Source: Ancylostoma caninum
Taxonomy: Eukaryota; Nematoda; Chromadorea; Rhabditida; Ancylostomatidae
Direction of reading: 5' to 3'
DNA: 64,000 nt
NCBI GenBank assembly: GCA_037903475.1
Contig: JBAJFG010000280.1
Coordinates: forward strand, 1,302,001 to 1,366,000
The position numbers were made by a program, and so were the translations under genes. Under the pieces are notes generated by a model. The model searched no databases, was not told the DNA's origin, and worked only from the letters and a program-made list of their open reading frames with translations. Shown here in pieces: positions 12,024 to 23,690 of the stretch; the first letter of the stretch is position 1; each line of letters begins with the position of its first letter.

Positions 12024-15000
12024 ATGGACCGATCGTTCACACTCTCACACTCAATCAAGCGATGTCGGAGTCTCTCACAGATCGAGAATGACCTCAGCTC
12101 GGAATCGCCTAGTAGGAGGTTTGCATAGTGTCCCCAATTGATGGGTGCGTACTCCCACGTCTTTTATTCCACTAAACAGGTTGTTCAAGGAAGAATAGCA
12201 GAGTACTATCGCAAAAAGTCTACCGTGGAAGGCTAAGCCTCGGGAAAGGAGGAGCAGCAGGAAGGAGTGAGTAATCTTGATTCAGAGCCGGTGGAGTTCG
12301 TGATCTGTAGAGATTTTTTTTTCAGTTAGTCGTCGCAAATCCAAGAATGGTCACCAGTTTTTGAATGTGGGTGACGATGACGATGATTACTATTGGGATG
12401 GGAGCACTGACTCAGTAAGTTGATCGATTTTCTTTCACTGCATACCCACTGAACAATGTTGGAATGAGTTGCGTTGTATAGCGAGCACAGGTCGAGTCTA
12501 GCCCTGTAATGACTCCAGTATAATTTCTCTGAAATTTGCACCCGTTTCAAAATTGAATCGGCATATAGTCAATAGGAGCCCATTGAAGGGATCGATAGCG
12601 ACCAGTTTCCCACACTTTCTGCTGGTGTATATTTGTGGTCCGCTGAAGGTCTGCGATTGAAATAAGGCCCAAATATTATAGAAGTAGATGGATTTTCTAT
12701 CTGTGCATTACGCTCTCTCAGTGACTTAAGCTGTGACAGTTTCTGCGCATGAAGTATTCTTTGTGTAACATGTGTAGGCTCACGAATGGCTAATTTTGTT
12801 TCGTTTTCTGAGATTTTCCTGTTTCCATGTCTTTCAACATTGAATTCCCATTCAGAATTTATTCTTGATGTTTCTTTTTTTTTTTCACAGCCTCTTGAAG
12901 CAAACATGGCTTTTTTCACCGACTCCCTCTCTAGGGCCTACCCCGTCCGTCTTCCACATCGACTTTTCGATGCCTAGCAGTTATCGAACGGGCTTCTTCA
13001 AGTTCGAGCTCAGGAAACGAGGCAACCAAATCTGGATTGAATGATTCTGTGCTCTCAGAAGTGGCAGAAAATGAAAGGTAGTACACTTTTTGAGGAACTT
13101 TCGAGTGATTTCGTGGTGTGAATGCTGTTACTGAGTGCTAGAGTCCGCTTAGTTTCACTGGAAAGACGGATTTTATTACTCATTGCGAGGCGGAATCTTT
13201 TGCATATGAATTTGGAGGTGTTGTTCAGAGACTTATGAAGAAACGGTTGCTTTGTTATGCTTTTTTTTTTCAAGTGTGCTGACGCAGAAATCACCTTTTA
13301 ACCTATGTAGACCATTTTGCCATTAGAATTTCATTTTTCTACACATGTTTTGTTACTTCCAGGGATAACCTGTTTCGAGACCTCGACAATTTTCTATGCG
13401 CTGATCGATATGTGTCGAATAAAATGACTATGGCTCAAACTCCGGGAAGATCTGACCAGGTAAAATTAGCCTTTTTGTTCATATCCGCTATTTTGGCGTA
13501 TTAATTGCTATTTCTGACCTTAGCATTGTTTCTACCTCATTATTTAAAGTCATCAGACTCATCTACTTTCAGACTTTCACCATAGGCTCCAAAAAGAAAC
13601 AACATCGTTACGGTGATGTATTATGGCTCATATTGCGAGCGTATTTTAGTGGGAGGTACGAATTATCCATTTCATTTCTTCTGTATCCTAAAACTTGTTA
13701 AATGTTGTTGAATACTCTTGGTTCTCCTTTTTTGGCATCAATTTAATTTTCTTGTTCCAATATTCTCAATTTTCCTTGTTTTTTTATCCTCATCCAGAGT
13801 TACAGCGATTCTTGGCTGTTCAGGGAAGTCTCAGGAGGTCAAGATGCGACTTTTGAAGTGGATGCATTAGTTTGCTCGAAACGAGAGCAGCGTAGCCAAG
13901 TCCTTGATGAGATCATGAACTATGAAGCGATACCTTTAATAGAAGCATATGAACGACTTGAAATGAACTATATGTCGCATCTTCAAAGTACCAGAAAAGA
14001 AGGTTGTTTTTCTGCTAGAAAAAGAAAAGAGATTGGAATTGAGGTGATGGTTTCAGTGACTGAATTGCTGGACGAGTTTGGCAGGTATCAAGCCTTATTT
14101 CCTCATTCGAAAGCAATGGTAGAGGATTGTACGGCACGCAAAGGCAATATTTTTACAAAGCAGCTCCTTGACAAAGTCACGTTGCTCACCACATGGCTCA
14201 ATACGGTAGAAGATTTGGCGTCGAAAATTACTCAGGTAGAGGAATTACTGTGGTTTTGTACGCGTACTAAAGAGTGCTAATGTTTTTTTAATAGTTGGGA
14301 ACGGTTTTTGAAGTCAGTCGGCTTCCCAATGCGGAAAAATTATGGCCACGTCCACTTCACAGCACCTCCTGGACTGTTGGTTTACGTGATGCCCGACCAG
14401 TTTTTGCAGCTTTTGTGAAAAGAAGTCTGCTCGTTAGGGTATGGGTGTAATTTTGTGGCTAATGTTGGAAATGGTGGCTTATTGCTTGCGTCTTAATGCG
14501 GTCTCTGCTATTTAGGGGATGAAAAGAGTAGTGGGTCGAGTCTGGGAGCTATGCGAGACGACCGTGATGAAGACGGCTATATTGCTTCAGCCACCCATCG
14601 CCAGCTACGCCCATGCCGCCTCCCGCCAGAGGACAATGCTTAGATTGACGTCAGAACAGGTGCGAGATAAAGTATATCTCCTTGTTTTTTCATGGCAATT
14701 CATCCGTTATCCTGTTTTTATTCTGAAATTTCGAACTGTACTCTATTTTGTGAGCCGCTGACGCTTAGAGATTGCTTTTTATACTTGGCAGATGGAGAGA
14801 TATAGCGATATGTTCAACTACACCCTTACGAGCGAAAGGGCCCAAGCTATGCATCTGCCGTCGGTCGGTCCAATGTTCATTTTCGTTCTTGGGGTTCGTC
14901 TCGAACTAGCGAGAGAGTGGCTCAGTGTGAGGTATGCTTCTGGTTCTATTTTCAAAATTTTATTTGTTGTTGCTCAAATTTCTCCTCTTCTAGATCAAAA

Positions 15001-18000
15001 TGGAGCATACCAGCTGGCGCGGAGCTAGATATTTCAACAATGGATACATTGATCGAGGATTCTCGAGACTGCGTCGAAGAAGCTGTACAGTAAGTCATGT
15101 ATGCTGTGAAGAAGTATTTCTTATTACTCCACCATGTTTCCTTCCAGAGTAAAACAGTTCTTCCTTGATGTAATTCAGTCTATTTGTCCAAAAGGTCAGA
15201 AAGGGAAACTATGCACCGCAGATTTCGACGAGTCGCTAAAAGATGTTTTCGAGGTAATTTTATCATGTTTATTCTATTCCTTCTTTTTGCTACTCTGTTA
15301 AAATTTTCGGACGGGTTGGCTATTTGTTACCCGATGGCTTACGAGGGATTTTTTTTTCTGTTTTTTTTCTTTGCTTCCACTTTTTCTGCCTTCCTCTTTA
15401 TGTTTCCTTGGTTTTGCTGGGAAGTCGAAGTGTTGAGAAGCAGGGGAAGAAAAAAAGGAAAAGGAAAAAATTCGGGAGAGTTTACCCACTGAGATTCACC
15501 CAACATGTCGGCTATTCTTTAAAAGCCAACCCTGAAGTTACGAAATTTTCATTTCAAGATTTGTTGAAGGCTGCTCTACTTCATGTTGCATTTTTTTTGA
15601 ATTCAGGAATTTGTTTTCAACTTTTTCTGGTTGATAGCATATCTCTTCAGAAATACCTCGGCTATATGGAGCGATGGTGCGATTCCGTAGCTCAGAGTGG
15701 TGATCTTGGCCGGTTATTTTCAAGACTCGAGGAAGAATGGAAAACTGCAGTGCAGTGTGCGCGCCACATTCATACGGGTCTGGACATGTTGGCGTCCTCT
15801 TTTTGGTAATTCCAGTTTTTTTTTTCTTTTTGATAATTATAGGTTCGCCATAAAACGCTCAATCTCATGCATCCCACTTTTAGTACATTCTTGCCACACT
15901 TGTTGGATGTTCTTGTTGTTACGTTCTGGGAGAAGAATATAGATCGTATTGGTGTGAGACATGGTATACGGGAGCTGGACGAGGAAATCGACAACGGTTA
16001 TGATAGGTCCGGCTGTTTTTCTTGGATTGTTTCCGACTTCTTCCTTGTTTATTTTTGTTTTTTTACCTTGATGGGACCATTTTAGACCTATTTGCTTTAG
16101 TCAGACTCAAGAACAAGTGACAGTTTTCGACGCCTTCCGTTCATACAATAGTGTAATTAGAGAAGTAAGTGCGTTCTCTTCGAGAAGATTCCTTGTCCTA
16201 ACTGCGTGCTTTCAAGGTGAAGGAGCGGTCGGCTAGGCTTGTGGCGCTTCTGCGTGGTGCGCTTATGGATCTGCATGATGCTACTGGCTACAGGATGAGC
16301 CAATGCCTTGAGAATGTGGCAGCAGCACTCAGGCCTGAGCACTGTCTTGTGAGTCTTTATGTATTTGGCATAACAACCGGAGACGGTTTGTTCGATTTTA
16401 AGGTTGATTTCGGCGATGCGTCCGTGGCAGTTTGTATCTTAGTCGACTCTACCAGTGCAGACAAAGCTCTCGCGCAGGACCTGGTTACAGCCCTTGCGGA
16501 AGGGCGAAAACCAGAAACTGGACATATAATTGTGCTACCGAAGCAACATTCCAGGTGAAGTTTGAGTGATAGTCTGTGTTGTAGAGCATTTGCGTGACCT
16601 TGTAAGCTTGTTAGTCGCTAATATTTGTTCATTTGAGTAGAAATTATCGTCAAAGATGATAGGCCAATTCCTCGACTCAAAAGGGTAGGCGGTTGTAATT
16701 TGTCTCTCTTCCAATATCTTCACCCGCAAGTCAATATAACATGCTCTTGCAATATTAATTACGAGTTGGCGAAGATAGACACCAATCGCATTAGCGAACT
16801 TTCATGGGTTTTCTTATGTTCTACGACGTACATTGATTGCAACCGTCTAATCCATGGTTCTGCTCGAGCCCCTCGTCTTTTTAGCTTTCCGCCCCAGACA
16901 AAATACCATGTTGCTTTGCCTTTTCTGTGTAAATAGTGTCAGTTTCAGGTGGATGTGCAACTACAGGCGCGTGAAGCTCACTCTGGAAGAGAATGTCATG
17001 CAGAACATCCATTACCTCAGAGTAAATTTTGTATTCTTCACTAGTAGTTCCATTCATAGCCCTCACCAGTCTTTTTTTGCATATCTTCATTAGCATTTTC
17101 TGCTATCTTCAATAACGTTTTAACCTTTAGACGGATGTGGTTTGTGTTGTTGGACAAAGTTACCGCTTAGAGAAGAAATTCCCTGGAGTTTTTGATATGG
17201 TAATGCCGTCCTGCTCATCGCATCACAACGTCGACAGAGAACTGAAGCACTTGGCTGTAGGTTTCTTGTTAGGAAAAGAGAAAAATTTCCCTTATAAATT
17301 CAGGAATCTTATTTGTTTAGGCGATATTCTTGGATTTGTCAGCAATTCTTTCACAAGGAATAGCGGCATTGTGCAGCGACGTTCGCCGAACTTATGATTC
17401 ACTGAAAATGCGAGACTACGTGCATTCGACTCTTATTCATGCATTCAATTTTGCTTTTCAGGTTGCTTTCCTTTAGTTGAGGTTTTTAAGGAGGGTTTTC
17501 CTACCACATCGTTCAAGTGTGAATATTTCCAGCTCCACCGCGATGTTTGCCGATATGTTGGCGACTCGTACATGGCGGAATTCGGTGAAGAGCTGGCTGT
17601 GCGTGGATTGGACGTCATACATCAGTGGAAGGAGCTTGTAAGTTTGGGAAACTGTTACTATGGTTTTTGTTGTTACTTTTCTTTCTGTACTGTTTTCCCT
17701 TTTAGACCCATTTCTTTATTTATTTTTCTTTCTTTATTCTTTATTCAATACCTGATTGCCTTTTTTTCGCTATTAACTCTGTATATTTTTCTCTACCATT
17801 TTGCTCCTCAGGTTGTTATACATCCTTATTCCGCTTTTCTACCTCGCTTTCTTTTCATTTACCTATCTGGATCAGTTTTTATTTGCAGTCTCCTACCTCT
17901 TGTCTTTTCATTGAACAGTAAAATATATTGGTGCTCTGTTTTTCCTGTTTACTTCTCTCCTCCTTTTTTGATAAGGCTATTGAGAATGACGAAATGCGAT

Positions 18001-21000
18001 TACATTTCGGTTCAGAGATGAAATTTGTTTAGGTTAGCGTCATGCAGCCACAGCCATCTCCACACATTCCACTGTGGGCAAGTCATGCATTCAACTTCAT
18101 CCATTTTCTTACCGATCCCAAATACACAGAATACCTCTCGGATGATGAGTTCCATGTGAGACATCTTAATTATTGAGGACCATTAATTGTACAATGTTTT
18201 TTCTTTGTTTAGTTGCTCAAAGAAGACGTGGAAGAGTGCAAACGGCTAGTTCTGATGGATAAAGATGGGATCTCCATTGCCATTCCAAGAAGTCGCACTT
18301 CAACTCTTAGCTCACCGAGAACTCCTGACAGTTTGGCGTCCAAGATGAAGAAAGTAGCGTTGGTATCACGGAGGGCCAAGCTGGAAGCGGCTGCCCTGGA
18401 GACTGACAAGATGGTAGCGAAGCGGGTAAGTAAATGCTGACAGCTTTTGCCAGTAATCTTTAGTTATTGTGTTGTGATTGCAGACTTCTTATCCACTTGG
18501 TCGGGTAGTAACAGTAAAACGAGAGCAGTTCAATCTGGAAAACTATGCGGATCCGTCGAGGACCCTACCATTCAGATATCAGATCTTGGAGAAACTGGGT
18601 AGGTCAAGACTTGTATAGCTATTGTATTTATGCAGGGTGTTTTCAGCATTATTTTATTTTGTTGTTGTAGCTGGTGGTAGTTTTGGAACAGTGTACAAGG
18701 CTCTAAATTTGGATGCACAGTGTGTGATCGCGGTGAAGAAGATTAGGGTCGAACGAGGAGTCTTAAAGGTACAGTTGGCCCAGTTATTCACAGCTTATTG
18801 TTGGCCTTCTCTACCAAAATCATTATCCGGATAGTTCTGCTAATAGATATGTTAACTAAATTCTCTATTGCTACGTTTTTCTAGGATATCGTTGATATTT
18901 TTATTGTTCCTGTTTAATTTATTTTTGTTTAATTTCATAGCTTTTCTTGATTCGTTTTTTGTTTGTAAGCCTTGTTTCTGTAAGAACAACCCTGCTAAAG
19001 ACGACTTTTCCCTCTTTTCAGATTCTTCAAGGCGAAGTTGATATATTTCGTAATCTCAACCATAAGAATCTCGTTAAATACTACGGTTGTGAAGTACATC
19101 AGGTAAGTAGTTGGATTCTCTAATTTTTTTTCGGTATTTTTGTTTGTTTTAATTTCTTCAGCTGCGAATGTTAGTGTTACGAGACTTTCGAACAGTTTTT
19201 TTTTCCATTTTGTAGGATGAAGTACTAATAATGATGGAGTTCTGTTCGGAGGGAACGCTTGAAAGAGTTTGCCGTGAAGGACTTGACGAAGAGTTGGTGA
19301 GACGATACACAAATAGTTTACTACGAGCAGTCGCCTATATGCATAGTCAGAAGGTGGTTCATTATCATTTGATTTTATTTCTCAGAGATATTTTTGCTCT
19401 TTTTACTGTTGTTATCATTTCACCTGTTTTTATTGCAAGATTTTTGTTAGCAGCTAGCATTTATACAAGGAAATGTTTCAGGTGTTACACCGTGATATAA
19501 AACCGGCAAATATCTTCCTGGATTTGCACTGCGTGTTGAAACTCGGCGATTTCGGATGTTCCGTACGACTACGAGATCAAGCGACTGTTTATGGGGAAAT
19601 CGCTGAGTATGCAGGGACTGTGCAGTATATGGTTGGTTGCAATTTTATTGTCTGTTCCGTTAAGATTGCTGTATTTTTTTTGTGATCTATTCGATCACTG
19701 CATCGTTCTTCTACAAATCAGAAGCGTGATAATAAATTTGCCCTCACTTTGATGGGAGGGGGAGAGATACATGAGTAGAATTAGAGAAAGTTTGGTAAAA
19801 TCAACTAAAATAAACTTTTAGTGTATTTTAATGTAATGAATGTACTGTAATAAGCCGTTGAAATATACGCCGCTGAAGTTTTGTGTTGTATTTCACTGTT
19901 GCACTTTCCCAATCGGCGAAAGTGCCATCAGTCACGTGCTCAGGGGCATACAAAAACATCTGGGCGTTCTCTACGGTGGCGCAAATTGTAAGCCACCATC
20001 CTAGGTTTCCTTTGCGATCGCCTTGATTGTTGGGTATGCTCAAGGGTGGTACACGTTAGCGTTATTAGCCGAACAAGGTCAAGGCGCCTGGTCGAGTTTT
20101 GAAACGAGTGCGATGGAATTTGGTTGAATTTTCGTTAATTAAAATATGAGATAAGTTAAGCTTTCGTTAATCATTGAAGGTTCATACGATTCTAGTAGAT
20201 GACACACAGTAGTGTGGGTAGACGTCGTCTGTTTGTAACCTGTTTGTCCAGAGCTGCTACTCTTGAGCTGTATTATCCAAAATCCCCATAATTACAGTTC
20301 ATTATGGTTTTTTGCTACTATTACGGCAAATGAGGGTGCAAAGTAACGATTTTTGAGATTTTTGCTGGCTTTTAGGGGATTTACTAGGCATATCGTCAAT
20401 TCACGAGGTGTTATTTGTCATGAAAAAGGATGATGCTTCACGTCGTAGAGCAGTGTTAAAGATAGTACTGGTCATGTTCAGGCACCAGAAGTGTTGACCT
20501 ATGGCGGAATGGCTGAAGATGGGCGCTATCGAGGCTACGGCAGAGCCGTGGACATTTGGAGCATCGGATGTGTTGTGCTACAAATGGTACTAGTGATTCA
20601 TTGAGTTGATTGAGTAGAGTATTAGAAGCCACATTTTCAGAGCACTGGTCGTGCACCGTGGCCGGAGATGCATCCATTCCAGATCACAATGCGGGTAAGT
20701 TCAAAGTCTACAATTTTTTGAACAGTTTTTACATACAAAAGTGATAATACTGTCGTATATTAAATATTAAATATATAACAAATAATTGCCATCTTTGGAT
20801 TACCCATTCTTCCGCTGATCACAAGAAAAGTCCATTTTATAGTTCTCTTACAATAAATACAGTAATTTTGTTCACAACTCATGCTATTGATCTCTCGTTT
20901 GCAATTATGTCATTCTTTTTTTGTTTATAGGTATGCCAAGGGGGTTTACCAGCATACCCTGTACCAGTTGGGCCATTACTCAAGCATTTCTTGGACCAGT

Positions 21001-22319
21001 GTTTCGTCTTTGACCCCGATGAAAGGAAGTCGGCCGAACAGCTGCTGCAAGATCCATTCGCGAACCTACATGTGGGTCACTTTTCGAATTTGTCGTCGAC
21101 TTCGCCGGAAATAGTTTTTTGTTAGTGATTTGACGAATGGCGGTGGAGAAGTCAGTGCGATCTGTGTAAAGTTATTGCCGTTTGTTATGCGTACTCTCGT
21201 TGCTGACGAAAAACTTGGGAAAATAGGGTGATTCAACTGGCATGAGTGAGTAGTGGAAAGCTTCAAAAGTTTTTTGCTTGTTTTTAGCTGCAAGCGTTCC
21301 AAAATGGGGTACACTCGTGGGAATTTTTTAGTGGCGCAGAAATTCTGCGAATGGTTGACGTTTTCGCTGATTTTGACGAACATGGGCTGTATGTTCACTG
21401 ATAAACGACCGCAGTCCGAATACTACTTGTTCGGGGTGGGGCTTTTGTGTTACGGTCGATGCTCCTTGTCCCTTCCACGTTACATTATTTGTTAGTCGCT
21501 GCCATCTTTGACTGATCTGTTTATTGGATTGTGTAAAAGATCTGTCGCTACTAATATTTTTGTTACATTAAAACCGTATTAATTAGTGACAGATTCTGTG
21601 CCGGTATCGACCACTTGAGTCTATCGGTCAGACATTCCATGATTCCTACGCTGTAAAAAAGTGGCTGGCTCGAAAGAGAAAAGAAATCCAAAACTGCTTT
21701 TTCCAAGTGATGACGACCAGTGGTATTCTTTCCCGGTTATTCCAAAGCGAGCCAAGCAGATTAGGATTCATGACACGTTAACTTTTCAAATCCACTCTCA
21801 ATAAGCAATATAAGGAGACGCAAGACGTGAAATTGTTTGTTAACCTGGTTTCACTCGTTTATGCATTCATGAATCCTAGCATAGGTGGTGATATGGACGA
21901 GCCAGGCCTTAGGACTCAGAAGGGGGAACGACATCTCAGTTATGTTTCTCCACTTCATTTTTCCCATCAATTTTTTCCATAATCACGTCATAAAATGTGC
22001 GGTTAAAAAATCCTGCTATTGGCATATGAAACACTGATCACCATTACCCAGGGCGTGACCACCGGTCACTCACCCATCACGTCGTTTCTTTTGAACTTTT
22101 TTTTTCTGCTTTTTTAAAAATTTCGTTCATTATTTTGTTTTATTGATTATTTGAACCTATGCAACGAATCATTCTTCATTCTAGGTTGATTCGGACTCTG
22201 TCCTGCAGTCAGTCACAGGAGCCGAGCGCCCCTCTGGTGACGTCATCGATCCAGGCTCCCCACAGAATGGCCATAATGATAGTGGTAGCAGCACTAGAAG
22301 CGTTAGTAGCAGTGGCTAG
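12024..22319 (+). CDS. mtk-1: MTK1/MEKK4-type MAP kinase kinase kinase
   Basis: Stress-pathway MAP3K expected to phosphorylate MAP2Ks of the p38/JNK branches. Thirty-two exons: 12024-12111, 12180-12266, 12326-12414, 12935-13077, 13363-13459, 13573-13655, 13800-14235, 14295-14438, 14516-14659, 14792-14931, 14994-15089, 15148-15253, 15651-15805, 15884-16006, 16086-16164, 16217-16348, 16403-16554, 16949-17021, 17131-17256, 17321-17461, 17533-17637, 18033-18155, 18213-18425, 18484-18598, 18671-18768, 19022-19102, 19216-19353, 19482-19631, 20482-20586, 20641-20694, 20931-21071, 22185-22319. They join to 1363 residues. The long N-terminal part aligns with the helical MEKK4 regulatory region (for example EEEWKTAVQCARHIHTG). 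The kinase spans about 1056-1317: glycine loop AGGSFGTVY, AVKK lysine 1086, helix-C Glu 1101, HRDIKPANIF with Asp 1174, DFG Asp 1192, APE at 1220. A Ser/Gly-rich tail of about 45 residues follows. The first loop glycine is Ala (1064). The first three or four exons are the least certain. Confidence 0.9.
19632..20481. other. Large MAP3K intron 28
   Basis: 850 bp inserted between the activation loop exon (ending GTVQYM) and the APE exon. No element with clear ends was found in it. Confidence 0.6.
21072..22184. other. Large MAP3K intron 31
   Basis: 1113 bp separating the last kinase exon from the serine-rich tail exon. No gene or repeat recognised inside. Confidence 0.55.
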
Positions 22320-23069
22320 ACTTTGTTTTTCTTCTGGTGGTGGGTTACTGTAGATTTTAGTAGATTACTGTTATCTTTGTTGTACATACCATAACGTCTA
22401 CTTTTAAGTTCACTTTAACCTAGCAATTGTTGATTGGTTAACCTCATTGAGTTGTTCAAAGTACTTAATTTGGAATACTTGAAATCTCTTTAACTTTAAA
22501 GCGAACAAAATCATTTGGTGCCTTACAATATACCGGTTTCACATTTACATGTTACGCCTCACTAAATCAATTATCTTGTTATTATCGATTGATTGGAGAA
22601 GAGCTTCCTCTGCATATGTTGTCATTTTTTTTTGTCATGTTGATCATGATTGTTGACGTTCATAAAAGTAGTTATTTTTATCTCGTTGTTCCCAAATATT
22701 GCGTCGATCGGATGATTATCTCATATTTTAGGTGGTTTTTGCTTTCATTTTTTGGTTAATTCTGTAATTGCACGCTTTCCTTAGTAGTTCATGTTGCTGG
22801 GGTTTCTTCTTTAGTAGTGATGGCAATAATGTTCTCTTGGCAATCTTGAATTTTGGATCTAGAGGCGAGATCAAATAGTTCTCTAGTGCACGAAGTATTT
22901 GTGGGACAAAAGATATCTAAAAAGTCTTTGATGAAAATAAGCTGGACACATGCTCACGCTCAACTATTTTTGGCTATTTTGGGAAAAATTCATCGGCCTC
23001 GTCTTTGGTGGCTGGAGGAAATTTATCCACGATGCTGTGGGTTTGAGCGGCAACCAAAGGGGCTTCCAC
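22320..23069. other. 3' flank of the MAP3K, no gene
   Basis: AT-rich sequence without supported coding frames. It should contain the MAP3K 3' UTR. Confidence 0.5.
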
Positions 23070-23343
23070 CAGTGGCGGACGGGAGGTGGTGGGGAGTGGG
23101 TCCCCAATTTTTTGAAATTACTTTACAATACAAATAAAAATCTTGTATCTTTTTATTTTTGATTATTTATTTTTAGTATTGCTTTTAAAATAATTTTTGT
23201 TGATTATTTATTATTATGAAAAATATTTTTATTAATTTTATTTCTATCTGGATCACCAGAGTGGTAGAGACCCTACTTTTTTTCTCACGTATGCCGCCCC
23301 CCCCCCCCGCCCCCGTCTCGCCTACTTTCTGCGTCCGCCACTG
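23070..23343. mobile_element. hAT-like MITE, copy 1
   Basis: 274 bp with an 11-bp perfect terminal inverted repeat, CAGTGGCGGAC and GTCCGCCACTG. The interior is very AT-rich with a C run near the right end. The flanking octamers GCTTCCAC and ACTTCTAT match at five of eight positions and differ by transitions only, consistent with a decayed 8-bp hAT target duplication. It shares its interior with the copies at about 30.4-30.8 kb and 32.3-32.6 kb. Confidence 0.7.
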
Positions 23344-23690
23344 ACTTCTATCTTATCTTCACCAAAGATTCCTGGCCATAGCATTGAATGAATATATTTA
23401 TAATACGTTTAAGAGTGGTGCTGGAAATAATGAATCCAAACCAAAGTTGTCCCTAATTTTTAGTATAGCATTTCTGCCATAGTTGCAGACGTTCAGGTCC
23501 CTTTTTAACGGATAGGCCACTTCATTTTTTTTTCTTCCGCGTACAAGAAATTGCACGTGTTATCAACTGGTAAATAACCCTAGTAAGTTTTCATGGGCAC
23601 TTGTGAAGTATAAAACGCCCCATAGCCAATTATTTACACCCTCGCTGAGAGTGGAATGTTCAGAGTGACAAGTTATGGGCTGATTTAGGT
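23344..23690. other. Upstream region of first CAAX protease
   Basis: No coding frame. A likely trans-splice acceptor (GCTGATTTAG) ends at 23688, two bases before the start codon. Confidence 0.45.
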
